A stretch of DNA of 64,000 nt from Pseudomonas sp. MUP55 (GTDB taxonomy: Bacteria > Pseudomonadota > Gammaproteobacteria > Pseudomonadales > Pseudomonadaceae): NCBI RefSeq assembly GCF_034043515.1, contig NZ_CP138214.1, forward strand, positions 372,001 through 436,000. Direction: 5' to 3'. The translations under genes and the position numbers were made by a program. The first letter of the stretch is position 1. Each line of letters begins with the position of its first letter. Of this stretch, positions 8,340-18,399 are shown in pieces. The notes below the pieces were generated by a model. The model saw nothing but the letters and a program-made list of their open reading frames with translations. It made no database searches and had not been told where the DNA came from.

Positions 8340-10144
8340 ACACTGCGGTCCTCGGACGGTTGCACACTGACGCCCGGCGAGCCGGCACGCAATTTCAAGG
8401 TTAACAGCGCGCCGCCTTCCTTGTGGTTGGCGAACAGCAGTTCGCCGCCGAAGGCGCGCATCAGGGTGTCGCAGATGGCCAGGCCCAGCCCAAGGCCCTG
8501 GGTGCGCGTCTTGGTGGTGTAGAACGGCTCGCTGGCGCGGCCCAACGCTTCCATGCAGAAGCCCGGGCCGTTATCGCGAATGTACAGGTTGACGCCCTGC
8601 TCGGTGGTTTGGGCACTCAGCCAGAGTTTGCGTGGCGGGCCTTTTTCGGTGAGGGCGTCGAGGGCGTTGGCCAGCAGGTTGCCCAGCACCTGGCGCAGGC
8701 GGGTTTCACCGGCTTGTACCCATAAGGTCGCCTCGGGTAAATCGCGGATCAACTCCACTTCCATCGAGCGTCGCCGCTTGGCCAGCAAGGCCAGGGCATC
8801 GTCCAGCGCCGGTTGCAGCGCCACGCTTTCCGGCGCGTGGCGGTCGCGGCGGGCGAAGGCGCGCAAGTGAGCGATGATCGACGCCATGCGTCCGGTCAGT
8901 TCGCTGATCAACTTGAGGTTGCCGCGGGCATCGGCGGTGCGTTCATGGTCGAGCAGGATCTCAGCGTTCTCCGCATAGCTGCGAATCGCTGCCAGGGGCT
9001 GGTTCAGCTCGTGGCTGATACTGGCCGACATGGTGCCCAGCGCCGAGAGTTTACCGGCCTGGACTAGGTCGTCCTGGGCGCGTACCAGTTCCTGCTGGGC
9101 ATGTTCGCGCTCCAGCACTTCCTGTTTCAGGCGCCGGTTCAGGCCTTCCAGGTCGCTGGTCCGCTCCGCCACGCGCATTTCCAGCTCGCGGCGCGCCTTG
9201 GCTTCGAAGGCGATGCGCTCCAGGTAATGTCGACGGCGCTGCATCATCAAGCCGAGCAGCAGCATCAGCACCAGTAACGTCGCGCCGCCGACGGCCACCA
9301 CGGTACGCACCGGACGGTTGATCAGCGATTGGGGCGCGAGGATTTCTACATTCCAGCCCGTCTCGGCGATGGCGGTGGATTGGCGCAGCCAGGCGCTGCT
9401 GCTCAGGTTCAGTGGCTGAGGGTCGCGGGTCGGGTAAGGCTGGATAGCAATAATGGCTTGGCGCTCTTCGGCGGTCAGCGGCCGAGTCGCGCGAAAGCGC
9501 CATTGCGGGCGCGAGGTGAGGATCACCACGCCGTTGTGGTCGGTGACCAGAAGTTGTTCAGGGGTGTTGCCCCACAAGCTCTCGGTGTGGTCCAGGTCCA
9601 CCTTGACCACCAGCACGCCGATGATTTTTTCATCATCGCGTACGGCGGCGGCGAAGAAATAGCCACGCTTGGCCGACGTGGTACCCAGCCCGAAGAAGCG
9701 CCCCAGGCGCCCGGCCATGGCTTCGCTGAAATAGGGACGAAAGGAAAAATTGCGCCCGACAAAGCTGTCCTGTTTATCCCAGTTGGACGCGGCGAGGGTC
9801 TTGCCGGTGGTGTCCATCAAGTACATCACCTCCACCCCGGCCTGGGCGGCGACGTCCTTGAGCAGCAGGTTGGCGTTGACCAGGTTGGTGCTGATGTGGG
9901 GCGCATCCAGCGCGGTGCGCAGCGCCGGCAGGTCACCGAGGATCTGCGGCAGCACTTCATAGCGGTGCAGGGTGCCCAACAGGTTGGCGACATACAGGTC
10001 GAGGGTCTGACGGTTTTGACCCGCCAGCTCGCTGCGGTAGTAACGCTCGGCCAGGTGCTCCAGCGGCCACAACAGCGGCGCCAGGCACAGCGCCAGCAGG
10101 GCGAGGCTGCGCCAGCGGGGTCTTCGCGGAAGGGGTGGAGTCAT
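8336..10144 (-). CDS. dctB: C4-dicarboxylate sensor histidine kinase DctB
   Basis: 602-residue membrane kinase. An N-terminal membrane segment (about 12-28) and a second one (about 283-304) bracket a periplasmic double-PDC sensor, then a coiled coil, a HisKA domain with the phospho-acceptor histidine in SASISHELNQPLAAIRSY, and an HATPase with DNGPGF and GLGLGLAICD. This layout is that of Rhizobium and Pseudomonas DctB, which senses succinate, fumarate and malate. It begins only 36 bases after rmlD ends, with no evident terminator between, so read-through from the rml operon is likely. Confidence 0.88.
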   Translation of the reverse strand: MTPPLPRRPRWRSLALLALCLAPLLWPLEHLAERYYRSELAGQNRQTLDLYVANLLGTLHRYEVLPQILGDLPALRTALDAPHISTNLVNANLLLKDVAAQAGVEVMYLMDTTGKTLAASNWDKQDSFVGRNFSFRPYFSEAMAGRLGRFFGLGTTSAKRGYFFAAAVRDDEKIIGVLVVKVDLDHTESLWGNTPEQLLVTDHNGVVILTSRPQWRFRATRPLTAEERQAIIAIQPYPTRDPQPLNLSSSAWLRQSTAIAETGWNVEILAPQSLINRPVRTVVAVGGATLLVLMLLLGLMMQRRRHYLERIAFEAKARRELEMRVAERTSDLEGLNRRLKQEVLEREHAQQELVRAQDDLVQAGKLSALGTMSASISHELNQPLAAIRSYAENAEILLDHERTADARGNLKLISELTGRMASIIAHLRAFARRDRHAPESVALQPALDDALALLAKRRRSMEVELIRDLPEATLWVQAGETRLRQVLGNLLANALDALTEKGPPRKLWLSAQTTEQGVNLYIRDNGPGFCMEALGRASEPFYTTKTRTQGLGLGLAICDTLMRAFGGELLFANHKEGGALLTLKLRAGSPGVSVQPSEDRSV

Positions 10145-10180
10145 GGGTATCGTGCGCCTGTGGGTACAGGCGCATTATGC

Positions 10181-11050
10181 CTAGTGCTGCTCTGCAAGAC
10201 ACTCGTGCAATGCGTCTTGCCATTGCGGCTGGCTGACGTGCCATTGCAGTTGCAGGCGGCTGCAGTCCAGGCGCGAGTTCAGCGGGCGCTTGGCAGGGGT
10301 TGGATAAGCACTGGATGGGATCGCTTCCAGTTCGGCGCAGGGTTTGCCTGCGTCGCGAAGGGCTTCGCCGATGGCCTGTGCAAAACCGAACCACGACGTT
10401 TCACCCTGGGCGGTAAGGTGATAAACACCCCAATCCCCGGCGTCACCGGCCTGCCAGCGTTCGATCAGCGCACGGGTACTGTTGGCGATGGTCCCGGCCC
10501 AGGTTGGCGCGCCGATCTGGTCGCCAACGATGCGCATCTGCGGTTTTTCCTGCAGCAGACGCTGCATGGTCAGCAGGAAGTTCTTGCCGTGGCTCGAATA
10601 CACCCAGCTGGTGCGCAGAATCAGGTATTGGCCGCCTACCGCCGCAATCGCCTGCTCACCCGCCAGTTTGCTTTGACCGTAGACACCCAGTGGGTTGGGT
10701 GTGTCATTTTCGGTGTACGGGGCCGGTTTGCTGCCGTCGAACACGTAGTCGGTGGAGTAGTGAATCAGCGGGATGCCAAGGGCCTTGGCTTCCTCGGCGA
10801 GGATGCCGGGGGCGACGGCGTTGATGGCGAAGGCTGCGTCCGGCTCGCTTTCGGCCAGATCGACCGCGGTGTGGGCTGCGGCGTTGATGATCAGGTCGGG
10901 GCGGTGGGCGCGCACCTGCTCACGGATGAGCGGTGCGTTGGCCAGGTCCAGTTGGTCACGACCCAGGACGATGAGTTCACCCAGGCCCTGAAGCCGCTGT
11001 TGCAGCTCCTGGGAGACTTGGCCGTGTTGGCCGGTGATCAGTATTTTCAT
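10181..11050 (-). CDS. rmlD: dTDP-4-dehydrorhamnose reductase RmlD
   Basis: 289 residues. RmlD makes dTDP-L-rhamnose by NAD(P)H reduction of the 4-keto sugar, the last step of the pathway. The N-terminal Rossmann motif is ITGQHGQVSQEL, the active-site motif is YSTDYVFDGS followed by the YGQSKLAGE Tyr-x3-Lys pair. It is the fourth gene of rmlBACD and overlaps rmlC by four bases. Rhamnose would feed LPS core or O-antigen, rhamnolipid or exopolysaccharide. Confidence 0.95.
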   Translation of the reverse strand: MKILITGQHGQVSQELQQRLQGLGELIVLGRDQLDLANAPLIREQVRAHRPDLIINAAAHTAVDLAESEPDAAFAINAVAPGILAEEAKALGIPLIHYSTDYVFDGSKPAPYTENDTPNPLGVYGQSKLAGEQAIAAVGGQYLILRTSWVYSSHGKNFLLTMQRLLQEKPQMRIVGDQIGAPTWAGTIANSTRALIERWQAGDAGDWGVYHLTAQGETSWFGFAQAIGEALRDAGKPCAELEAIPSSAYPTPAKRPLNSRLDCSRLQLQWHVSQPQWQDALHECLAEQH

Positions 11051-11592
11051 GGGAAAAGGTCGGCTTCCGTCAGTAATTTACCGACCTGGTCCTTGGCGGA
11101 CAGTTGCGGCGGCTCGGACAGCTCCCAGTCGATAGCCAGCGTCGGGTCATTCCAGAGAATGCTGCGTTCGGCGCTGGGTTGATAGTAGTCGGTGGTTTTG
11201 TACAGAAACTCGGCGTAGTCGCTCAGCACCACAAACCCATGGGCAAAACCTTCCGGCACCCACAGTTGGCGATGATTCTGCGCCGATAATCGGACACCCA
11301 CCCACTGGCCGAAGTGCGGTGAGCTGCGACGGATATCGACGGCAACATCCAGCACTTCGCCGTGAGTCACGCGCACCAGTTTGCCTTGAGTGTGTTCAAG
11401 CTGATAATGCAGCCCGCGCAGCACGCCTTTCTGTGAACGTGAGTGGTTGTCTTGCACGAAGTCACGCTTGAGTCCGGTGGCGGCTTCAAAAGCGCGCGCA
11501 TTGAAGCTTTCGTAGAAAAAGCCGCGTTCATCACCGAATACTTTGGGCTCGAGAATCAGTACCCCGGGTAACGAAGTTTCAACAACCTTCAC
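11047..11592 (-). CDS. rmlC: dTDP-4-dehydrorhamnose 3,5-epimerase RmlC
   Basis: 181-residue cupin-fold epimerase acting between RmlB and RmlD. The family motifs are [20 protein letters not shown] (catalytic histidine near the end of the block), the [18 protein letters not shown] strand and [12 protein letters not shown]. It overlaps rmlA upstream and rmlD downstream by four bases each, a sign of tight translational coupling. Confidence 0.95.
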   Translation of the reverse strand: MKVVETSLPGVLILEPKVFGDERGFFYESFNARAFEAATGLKRDFVQDNHSRSQKGVLRGLHYQLEHTQGKLVRVTHGEVLDVAVDIRRSSPHFGQWVGVRLSAQNHRQLWVPEGFAHGFVVLSDYAEFLYKTTDYYQPSAERSILWNDPTLAIDWELSEPPQLSAKDQVGKLLTEADLFP

Positions 11593-12464
11593 TTGGTTTC
11601 TCCGGCGAGCGAGTAGAGGTATTGACCGTAACCGGTTTTGCCGAAATATTTGGCGCGCTCCAGGAGGTAGTCACGATCGATCCAGCCGTTCTCGTACGCG
11701 ATTTCTTCCAGGCAGGCTACTTTAAGCCCCTGGCGATGCTCGATGGTCTGCACGTAGGTCGATGCTTCCAGCAAGCTGTCATGGGTGCCCGTGTCGAGCC
11801 AGGCGAAACCGCGACCGAAACGCTCGACGTGCAGGTCACCGCGCTTGAGGTAAGCGTTGTTGACGTCAGTGATCTCCAGCTCGCCGCGTGGCGAAGGCTG
11901 GACGGCCTTGGCGATCTTGATCACGTCGTTGTCGTAGAAGTACAGGCCGGTCACGGCGTACGGCGACTTGGGTTTGGCAGGTTTTTCTTCGATGGACAGG
12001 GCGCGACCCTCCTTATCGAAGTCGATCACGCCGAAACGCTCAGGATCTTTGACCCAATAACCGAAAACTGTAGCGCCGCTGGTGCGTTCTGCCGCGGTGC
12101 GTAGCTGGTCGCCAAAATGTTGGCCGTGAAAAATGTTGTCTCCCAGGATAAGGCAGACGGGGTCATCACCGATAAAGTCTTCACCAATTAGAAATGCCTG
12201 GGCCAGGCCATCCGGTGTGGGTTGTTCTGCATAGCTGAAGTGCACGCCAAACTGGCTGCCATCTCCCAGTAGGTTGCGATACTGCGGCAGGTCTACCGGC
12301 GTGGAGATCACCAGAATGTCCTTGATTCCGGCCAGCATCAGCACGGAGATCGGGTAGTAGATCATCGGCTTGTCATACACCGGCAACAGCTGTTTGGACA
12401 CACCCAGGGTGATGGGGTGCAAACGGGTGCCGGAACCTCCGGCCAATACAATGCCCTTCATCAT
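11589..12464 (-). CDS. rmlA: Glucose-1-phosphate thymidylyltransferase RmlA
   Basis: 291 residues, the usual length for RmlA. It joins glucose-1-phosphate and dTTP to open the dTDP-rhamnose pathway. The N-terminal nucleotide-binding loop is [28 protein letters not shown] and LGDNIFHG are also typical, as is the [14 protein letters not shown] block. It overlaps rmlB and rmlC by four bases each. Confidence 0.96.
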   Translation of the reverse strand: MMKGIVLAGGSGTRLHPITLGVSKQLLPVYDKPMIYYPISVLMLAGIKDILVISTPVDLPQYRNLLGDGSQFGVHFSYAEQPTPDGLAQAFLIGEDFIGDDPVCLILGDNIFHGQHFGDQLRTAAERTSGATVFGYWVKDPERFGVIDFDKEGRALSIEEKPAKPKSPYAVTGLYFYDNDVIKIAKAVQPSPRGELEITDVNNAYLKRGDLHVERFGRGFAWLDTGTHDSLLEASTYVQTIEHRQGLKVACLEEIAYENGWIDRDYLLERAKYFGKTGYGQYLYSLAGETK

Positions 12465-13543
12465 GCGATCAGATCCTTTACGTCAGTATTGCCGAGTCGT
12501 TCACCTTGATAACTGCCATCCTGGACCCTGCGGCACCATTCCAGATTATCGAGATACCACTGCACGGTTTTGCGTAGACCCGTCTCGAAAGTCTCTTCAG
12601 GCACCCAGCCCAGTTCGCGCTCGATCTTGCTGGCGTCGATCGCATAACGTTGATCATGGCCTGGGCGGTCTTTGACGAAGGTAATCAGGTCGCTGAACTT
12701 CTCTACACCGACCGGGTGCTTTGGCGCCAGCTCTTCAAGCAGGCTGCAGATGCTGCGTACCACTTCGATGTTCTTTTGCTCATTGTGTCCACCGATGTTG
12801 TAGGTCTCGCCGACCACGCCTGCGGTCACTACCGTCAGCAGCGCACGGGCGTGGTCTTCAACAAACAGCCAGTCGCGTACCTGCAGCCCATCGCCGTACA
12901 CCGGCAGTGGCTTGCCCCCGAGGGCGTTGAGGATCACCAGGGGGATCAATTTTTCCGGGAAGTGGAAGGGTCCATAGTTGTTCGAGCAATTGGTCAGCAG
13001 TACCGGCAGGCCGTACGTACGCTGCCAGGCACGAACCAGGTGGTCGGACGCCGCTTTGCTGGCTGAATAGGGAGAGCTGGGGGCATAAGGCGTCGACTCG
13101 GTAAACAGGTCGTCCACGCCGTGCAGGTCGCCGTACACCTCGTCAGTGGAAATGTGGTGGAAGCGAAACGCGCGCCTTGCGGGCTCGTCGAGCTTTTGCC
13201 AATAGGTACGTGCGGCTTCCAGCAGGCTGTAGGTGCCAACGATATTGGTCTGGATGAAGTCCGACGGGCCATCTATGGAACGGTCGACATGGGACTCGGC
13301 GGCCAGGTGCATGATCGCCTGTGGCTCGAAGCGTGCCAGTACGGCGCTTACCGTCTCCTGGTCGACGATATCGGCCTGAACGAACTCATAGCGGCTATTG
13401 GACGCGACGCTGGTCAGCGACTCCAGGTTGCCGGCATAGGTGAGTTTGTCCAGGTTGAGCACTTCGTGCTCGGTGTGTTGAATCAAGTACCGGATCAAGG
13501 CAGAGCCGATGAAGCCGGCGCCGCCGGTGATGAGAATACGCAT
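12461..13543 (-). CDS. rmlB: dTDP-glucose 4,6-dehydratase RmlB
   Basis: 360-residue extended short-chain dehydrogenase. The NAD-binding motif is [12 protein letters not shown] (about 6-17), the catalytic segments are [13 protein letters not shown] and [12 protein letters not shown] (Tyr-x3-Lys), and [15 protein letters not shown] is the dTDP-sugar motif. It is the first gene of the rmlBACD operon, transcribed away from the kinase-aminotransferase fusion gene. The roughly 150-base gap should contain both promoters. Confidence 0.96.
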   Translation of the reverse strand: MRILITGGAGFIGSALIRYLIQHTEHEVLNLDKLTYAGNLESLTSVASNSRYEFVQADIVDQETVSAVLARFEPQAIMHLAAESHVDRSIDGPSDFIQTNIVGTYSLLEAARTYWQKLDEPARRAFRFHHISTDEVYGDLHGVDDLFTESTPYAPSSPYSASKAASDHLVRAWQRTYGLPVLLTNCSNNYGPFHFPEKLIPLVILNALGGKPLPVYGDGLQVRDWLFVEDHARALLTVVTAGVVGETYNIGGHNEQKNIEVVRSICSLLEELAPKHPVGVEKFSDLITFVKDRPGHDQRYAIDASKIERELGWVPEETFETGLRKTVQWYLDNLEWCRRVQDGSYQGERLGNTDVKDLIA

Positions 13544-13696
13544 ATCGGAGGCCCTTTCCTTAGACGGACATTAAGCGAATGAAGCATAGCTTGAGTTGTG
13601 GAGCAGGGGTGGCGCAAGCGCGGTGTATGTTGGGGGGTTGCCTAACCCACCCAACAATGGCGATATAGGCATCTGACAAGACGCTGAGGTTGTCCA

Positions 13697-16606
13697 ATGT
13701 TGCTCGCTACCTTGATTCACCGCGCCAGCTTACCCTGCCCGCAAGTAGGGCCTGCCCACGCGGCAAGGTTGCTTGAGCAGCACTACGGCCTCACTGGCAG
13801 ATTAAGTTCATTGGGTAGCCAGCAAGACCTCAACTACAAGGTCGAAAGCAGCCGTGGCCGCTTCGTTCTTAAAATCTGCCGGGGTGACTACGCCGCAAAT
13901 GAATTACTGGCCCAACACGCAGCCCTCAACCAGCTTCAGCGCCACGCACAGCTGCGCGTGCCCAAGGTCATCAAGGCCCTCAACGGCGATGAACTGCTGA
14001 CCGTCAGCGTCGACGGGCAAACCCTGCACCTGCGCCTGTTGGATTATATTGAAGGCCAACCCCTGACCCATTTGCCTCACCTGAGCCGCGATGTGATCGC
14101 AGGGTTCGGCGACCTGTGCGGACGAATGAGCCTGGCGCTGGCCACGTTCACCCACCCCGGACTGGACCGCACCCTGCAGTGGGACCCACGCCACGCGCAC
14201 GAGCTGATCTCTCATCTGCTGGCCACCTTGCCCGACCTCGCTCATCGCACCGCACTGGAGCAGGTCGCTGTGCAGATCAAGGCGCACGTCACGCCTTTGG
14301 CTGCACACTTGCCCTGGCAGGCCGTGCATATGGACATCACCGATGACAACGTGGTCTGGCAACGCGACGCGCAGCGACGCTGGCAAGTCCAGGGGGTGAT
14401 CGACTTCGGTGACCTGGTGCACACCTGGCGCATCGCTGATCTGTCGGTGACGTGCGCAGCGCTGTTGCACCACGCCGATGGCGACCCGTTTGCCATCCTG
14501 CCGGCGATCCAGGCCTTTCACGCGGTGACGCCGTTGCAGCGCGAAGAGTTGCAAGCGCTGTGGCCGTTGATCGTCGCCCGCGCGGCGGTGTTGGTGCTCA
14601 GCAGCGAGCAGCAGCAACGCCTGGACCCTGATAACGCCTATCTGTTGAAAAATGCCGAGCACGAGTGGGAAATTTTTAACGTCGCGACAGCGGTGCCGTT
14701 CGAGTTGATGGAGGCGGCGATCCTGAGTTGCGTCGGCGAGACGCTGCCAGTCTTGGCCGGCCAGGAGTTTGCGCCGTTGCTGCCGGGCCTGGACGGGCGT
14801 GAGTTCGCGCTGATCGACCTGGGGGTACTCAGCCCGCATTTCGAGGCGGGCAACTGGGAGACACCTGGCATCGATCGGCGCCTGCTGGACGAAGCTGCGG
14901 CGGTGCATGGGCTGGCGGCCAGCCGATATGGGCAATATCGGTTGTCGCGTACCCGCCCAGACAGCGCGGGCGAGCCGGACACGTTTGCCCTTCACGTCGA
15001 GTTGCGCCTGCCCCATGGCACAGTGCTCGAAGCGCCTTTTGCGGGAACCCTGCGCGAAGGGGCGGACGGCTTGCTGTGCTTGTACGCAGAGTCGCTGAGC
15101 CTGCGCCTATGGGGTGTGAAAACGCTGCTCAGCCCCGGTGCAGGGGTTGTGAAGGGGCAAACGCTCGGTGAAGTCCACGGGCCGTTGGTCGTGCAGCTGT
15201 GCCGTGGCGACCTTGAGCCACCGCTGTTCTGCGTCCCGACCCGGGCGTCGGCGTGGCAGGCGTTGTGCCCGTCGCCCGCTGTGCTGCTCGGGCTGGCCTG
15301 CGACGCCGAACCGGAGCTGGACCCCGAGGCCCTGCTGGCGCGGCGCGACGCCAGCTTCGCCCGCTCGCAGAAGCATTATTACGTCGACCCGCCCCGTATC
15401 GAGCGGGGCTGGCGCAATCACCTGATCGACATGCACGGCCGCTCCTACCTGGACATGCTCAACAACGTGGCGGTGCTGGGCCACGGCCATCCACGCATGG
15501 CGGCGGTGGCGGCGCGGCAATGGTCGCTGCTCAACACCAACTCGCGGTTTCACTACGCGGCGATTGCGGAGTTTTCCGAACGCCTGCTGGCGCTGGCGCC
15601 GGAGGGCATGGACCGGGTGTTCCTGGTCAACAGCGGCACCGAAGCCAATGACCTGGCGATCCGCCTGGCCTGGGCCTACAGCGGCGGGCGCGACATGCTT
15701 AGCGTGCTGGAGGCCTATCACGGCTGGTCGGTGGCGGCGGATGCGGTGTCTACCTCGATTGCCGATAACCCCCAGGCGTTGAGCAGCCGCCCCGACTGGG
15801 TGCATCCGGTGATGGCGCCGAATACCTATCGCGGTGAGTTTCGCGGGCCGGACAGTGCGCCTGACTATGTACGAAGCGTGGAACATAACCTGGCGAAAAT
15901 CGCCGCTGGCCAACGTCAACTCGCGGGATTCATCTGCGAAGCGGTGTACGGCAATGCCGGGGGCATTTCGTTGCCGCCAGGCTATCTGCGGCAGGTCTAT
16001 GGGCTGGTCCGCGCCCAAGGCGGTGTGTGTATCGCCGATGAGGTGCAGGTAGGTTATGGCCGCATGGGGCATTTTTTCTGGGGTTTTGAAGAACAGGGCG
16101 TCGTGCCGGACATCATTACCATGGCCAAGGGTATGGGCAACGGCCAGCCGTTGGGAGCTGTGATCACCCGCCGAGACATTGCCGAAGCCCTGGAAGCCGA
16201 GGGCTATTTCTTCTCGTCATCGGGCGGTAGCCCGGTCAGTTGCCGTATCGGTATGGCGGTGCTGGACGTGATGGAGGAAGAAGGGCTGTGGGAAAACGCC
16301 AGGGCGGTGGGCGGATATTTCAAGGCACGCCTGCAAGCGTTGATTGAACATCATCCGTTAGTCGGTGCGGTACACGGTTCCGGCTTCTATCTAGGCCTCG
16401 AGCTGGTACGTGACCGGCAAACCCTGGAGCCTGCGACGCAGGAAACGGCGCGGTTATGTGATCGTCTGCGTGAACTGGGCGTGTTCATGCAGCCGACCGG
16501 CGACTACCTGAACATCCTCAAGATCAAGCCGCCGATGGTCACGACCCGGCGCAGTGTGGATTTCTTCGTCGATATGTTGTCCAAGGTGCTCGATGAGCAA
16601 CTGTAG
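13697..16606 (+). CDS. Fusion: APH-type kinase, M23-like linker domain, class III aminotransferase
   Basis: 969 residues in three parts. Residues about 20-340 are an aminoglycoside/choline-kinase-like domain with HMDITDDN (about 211-218, the HxDxxxxN catalytic loop) and IDFGD. Residues about 400-530 resemble the peptidase M23 beta-sandwich (HGTVLEAPFAGTL, GVVKGQTLGEV) but show no clear zinc-ligand histidines. Residues about 550-969 are a PLP aminotransferase with NSGTEANDLAIRLA, EAYHGW, IADEVQVGYGR and the PLP lysine near 811 in TMAKGMGNGQPLG. The aminotransferase part resembles AGXT2L/ethanolamine-phosphate phospho-lyase proteins. The kinase could phosphorylate an amino alcohol or amino acid that the C-terminal part then eliminates; this is inference. 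It lies upstream of aguA in the same direction. Confidence 0.85.
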   Translation: MLLATLIHRASLPCPQVGPAHAARLLEQHYGLTGRLSSLGSQQDLNYKVESSRGRFVLKICRGDYAANELLAQHAALNQLQRHAQLRVPKVIKALNGDELLTVSVDGQTLHLRLLDYIEGQPLTHLPHLSRDVIAGFGDLCGRMSLALATFTHPGLDRTLQWDPRHAHELISHLLATLPDLAHRTALEQVAVQIKAHVTPLAAHLPWQAVHMDITDDNVVWQRDAQRRWQVQGVIDFGDLVHTWRIADLSVTCAALLHHADGDPFAILPAIQAFHAVTPLQREELQALWPLIVARAAVLVLSSEQQQRLDPDNAYLLKNAEHEWEIFNVATAVPFELMEAAILSCVGETLPVLAGQEFAPLLPGLDGREFALIDLGVLSPHFEAGNWETPGIDRRLLDEAAAVHGLAASRYGQYRLSRTRPDSAGEPDTFALHVELRLPHGTVLEAPFAGTLREGADGLLCLYAESLSLRLWGVKTLLSPGAGVVKGQTLGEVHGPLVVQLCRGDLEPPLFCVPTRASAWQALCPSPAVLLGLACDAEPELDPEALLARRDASFARSQKHYYVDPPRIERGWRNHLIDMHGRSYLDMLNNVAVLGHGHPRMAAVAARQWSLLNTNSRFHYAAIAEFSERLLALAPEGMDRVFLVNSGTEANDLAIRLAWAYSGGRDMLSVLEAYHGWSVAADAVSTSIADNPQALSSRPDWVHPVMAPNTYRGEFRGPDSAPDYVRSVEHNLAKIAAGQRQLAGFICEAVYGNAGGISLPPGYLRQVYGLVRAQGGVCIADEVQVGYGRMGHFFWGFEEQGVVPDIITMAKGMGNGQPLGAVITRRDIAEALEAEGYFFSSSGGSPVSCRIGMAVLDVMEEEGLWENARAVGGYFKARLQALIEHHPLVGAVHGSGFYLGLELVRDRQTLEPATQETARLCDRLRELGVFMQPTGDYLNILKIKPPMVTTRRSVDFFVDMLSKVLDEQL

Positions 16607-16727
16607 TAAATCGATTGTTATCGGGTATCGCCCATCATATTTACTAGCTGTGATCTTTGATCGCTATTAAAGCCGATATTTATCCGTTATAAAGTCGGTC
16701 CTTACCCCATTCGGAGTCCTGATTTTC

Positions 16728-17834
16728 ATGACCACCCTGCACAGCACGCCACGCGACGATGGCTTCCATATGCCCGCCGAATGGGCGCCACAAACCCAAA
16801 CCTGGATGATCTGGCCTGAGCGCCCGGATAACTGGCGTCTGGGCGGCAAGCCGGCGCAGGCGGCCCACGTGGCCGTGGCCAAGGCCATCGCGCGGTTTGA
16901 GCCGGTGACCGTCGCGGTTTCCGCCGGCCAGTACGAGAACGCCCGTAGCCGCCTGGATGTGCCGAATATCCGCGTGGTGGAAATGTCCAGCGACGACGCC
17001 TGGGTTCGCGACACGGGGCCGACGTTCGTGATCAACGGCAGTGGCGAAGTGCGCGGCGTGAACTGGGATTTCAACGCCTGGGGTGGTTTTGATGGCGGCC
17101 TGTATGCGCCGTGGAACCGTGATTCCCAGGTGGGCGGCAAGATTCTTGAGATCGAGCGTGCATCGCGTTACCGCACCGAAGGTTTTGTGCTGGAGGGCGG
17201 TTCGATTCACGTCGACGGCGAGGGCACCCTGATTACCACCGAAGAGTGCCTGCTGAACCGCAATCGCAACCCGCACCTGGATCGTGCCGCCATCGAAGCG
17301 GTGCTCAGCGCCAATCTGGCGGTGGACAAGATCATCTGGCTGCCCGATGGCCTGTTCAACGACGAAACCGACGGCCATGTGGATAACTTCTGCTGCTATG
17401 TGCGTCCAGGTGAAGTGTTGCTGGCCTGGACCGATGACCCACAAGACCCGAACTACTCGCGCTGCCACGCCGCCATGGACGTGCTGCAAAGCAGCACCGA
17501 CGCTCAGGGCCGCTCGTTCACGGTGCATAAGATGCCGATTCCAGGACCGCTCTATGCCACCGAAGAGGAATGTGCCGGTGTCGACCCGGTAGACGGTAGC
17601 CAGGAACGTAACCCGAGCGTGCGTTTGGCCGGTTCCTACGTCAACTTTCTGATCGTCAACGGCGGCATCATTGCGCCGAGCTTCGACGATCCGTTGGATC
17701 ATCAGGCCAAGCAGATCCTGCAGAACCTGTTCCCCCAACACGAAGTGGTGATGGTGCCAGGCCGCGAACTGTTACTGGGGGGCGGTAATATCCATTGCCT
17801 GACCCAACAGCAGCCAGCCCCGCAGAGAAACTGA
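16728..17834 (+). CDS. aguA: Agmatine deiminase AguA
   Basis: 368-residue guanidino-modifying enzyme converting agmatine to N-carbamoylputrescine. The family blocks are [22 protein letters not shown] near the start, [23 protein letters not shown], and the catalytic cysteine (about 357) in [14 protein letters not shown]. The usual partner aguB (N-carbamoylputrescine amidohydrolase) and the regulator aguR are absent here, so the second step must be encoded elsewhere. GGAG lies about 11 bases before the ATG. Two hairpins follow the stop. Confidence 0.96.
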   Translation: MTTLHSTPRDDGFHMPAEWAPQTQTWMIWPERPDNWRLGGKPAQAAHVAVAKAIARFEPVTVAVSAGQYENARSRLDVPNIRVVEMSSDDAWVRDTGPTFVINGSGEVRGVNWDFNAWGGFDGGLYAPWNRDSQVGGKILEIERASRYRTEGFVLEGGSIHVDGEGTLITTEECLLNRNRNPHLDRAAIEAVLSANLAVDKIIWLPDGLFNDETDGHVDNFCCYVRPGEVLLAWTDDPQDPNYSRCHAAMDVLQSSTDAQGRSFTVHKMPIPGPLYATEEECAGVDPVDGSQERNPSVRLAGSYVNFLIVNGGIIAPSFDDPLDHQAKQILQNLFPQHEVVMVPGRELLLGGGNIHCLTQQQPAPQRN

Positions 17835-17868
17835 GTGCGGTTGTAACAGCACCTTGAGGGTGAGCGAG

Positions 17869-17928
17869 CACTGCGTGAGCGCAGTGTTCCAGCCAAGCCC
17901 GCGGCCCGGCACGGTCGCGGGCTTTTTT
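17869..17928 (+). terminator. Tandem hairpins ending aguA transcription
   Basis: A seven-base-stem hairpin (CACTGCG-TGAG-CGCAGTG, 17869-17886) is followed by a terminator whose stem AGCCCGCG (17896-17903) pairs with CGCGGGCT (17916-17923) before a run of six T. The second hairpin is a standard rho-independent terminator. The first may stabilise the mRNA end. Confidence 0.85.
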
Positions 17929-18072
17929 GTGCCTGGGTGCGCCAGCGATGAGGGGTTTTGGCATAGCTCTTGTATCGACACAGAAACAACAGAGCCGCTT
18001 GGTGATGACTGCATGGTTCTGTCACAAACCTTGAGTAAGTTAGCCGCTCACGCAGCAGGGGAGAGCGCTGAA

Positions 18073-18288
18073 ATGAATGCCGAAATCAACCCGATGTACA
18101 CACGCATGTTTCACCCGGTTCGGGTCGACGGCGACGCGATCAATGCGCTGGCGCTCTGGTTGAAAGAGAACGGCTCGCGGCAGCTCAGGCAAAAACCTGA
18201 TGTGCTCAGCGTGATGAGTGAACGCTACCCGGCAGGGTTGTTCACGGCGGATGAGGTGAAGGTGTTGTACGAACTGGAAAACAACTGA
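18073..18288 (+). CDS. Uncharacterised 71-residue protein
   Basis: The function is not recognised. The chosen ATG at 18073 has AGGGGAGA eight bases upstream. An in-frame ATG at 18013 would add 20 residues but has a weaker ribosome-binding site, and longer reading would cross the aguA terminator. The predicted product is a small soluble protein with no membrane segment or signal peptide (starts MNAEINPMYTRM; ends VKVLYELENN). A sigma-54-like element lies at 17958-17974. A REPIN follows the stop. Confidence 0.6.
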   Translation: MNAEINPMYTRMFHPVRVDGDAINALALWLKENGSRQLRQKPDVLSVMSERYPAGLFTADEVKVLYELENN

Positions 18289-18307
18289 AGACCACCGAAG
18301 AAAATAA

Positions 18308-18399
18308 GTGTGGGAGGGGGCTTGCCCCCGATAGCGGTGGGTCAGTCATTATTTCGTTGACTGGCACACCGCAATCGGGGGCAAGCCCCCTCCCACATT
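18308..18399. repeat. REPIN downstream of the 71-residue gene
   Basis: Inverted pair of the GTGGGAGGGGGCTTGCCCCC REP motif with a roughly 40-base spacer. Its right arm continues directly into the TonB-receptor relic at 18394-18495, and a third, degenerate REP half lies at 18497-18527. Confidence 0.85.

Noticed and set aside
9329..11182. Long plus-strand open frame opposite dctB, rmlD and rmlC
   Set aside because: It spans the junction of several coupled genes and has no recognisable domain.
17854..18072. Upstream extension of the 71-residue gene
   Set aside because: It would translate through the aguA terminator hairpin; the ATG at 18073 has a much better ribosome-binding site.
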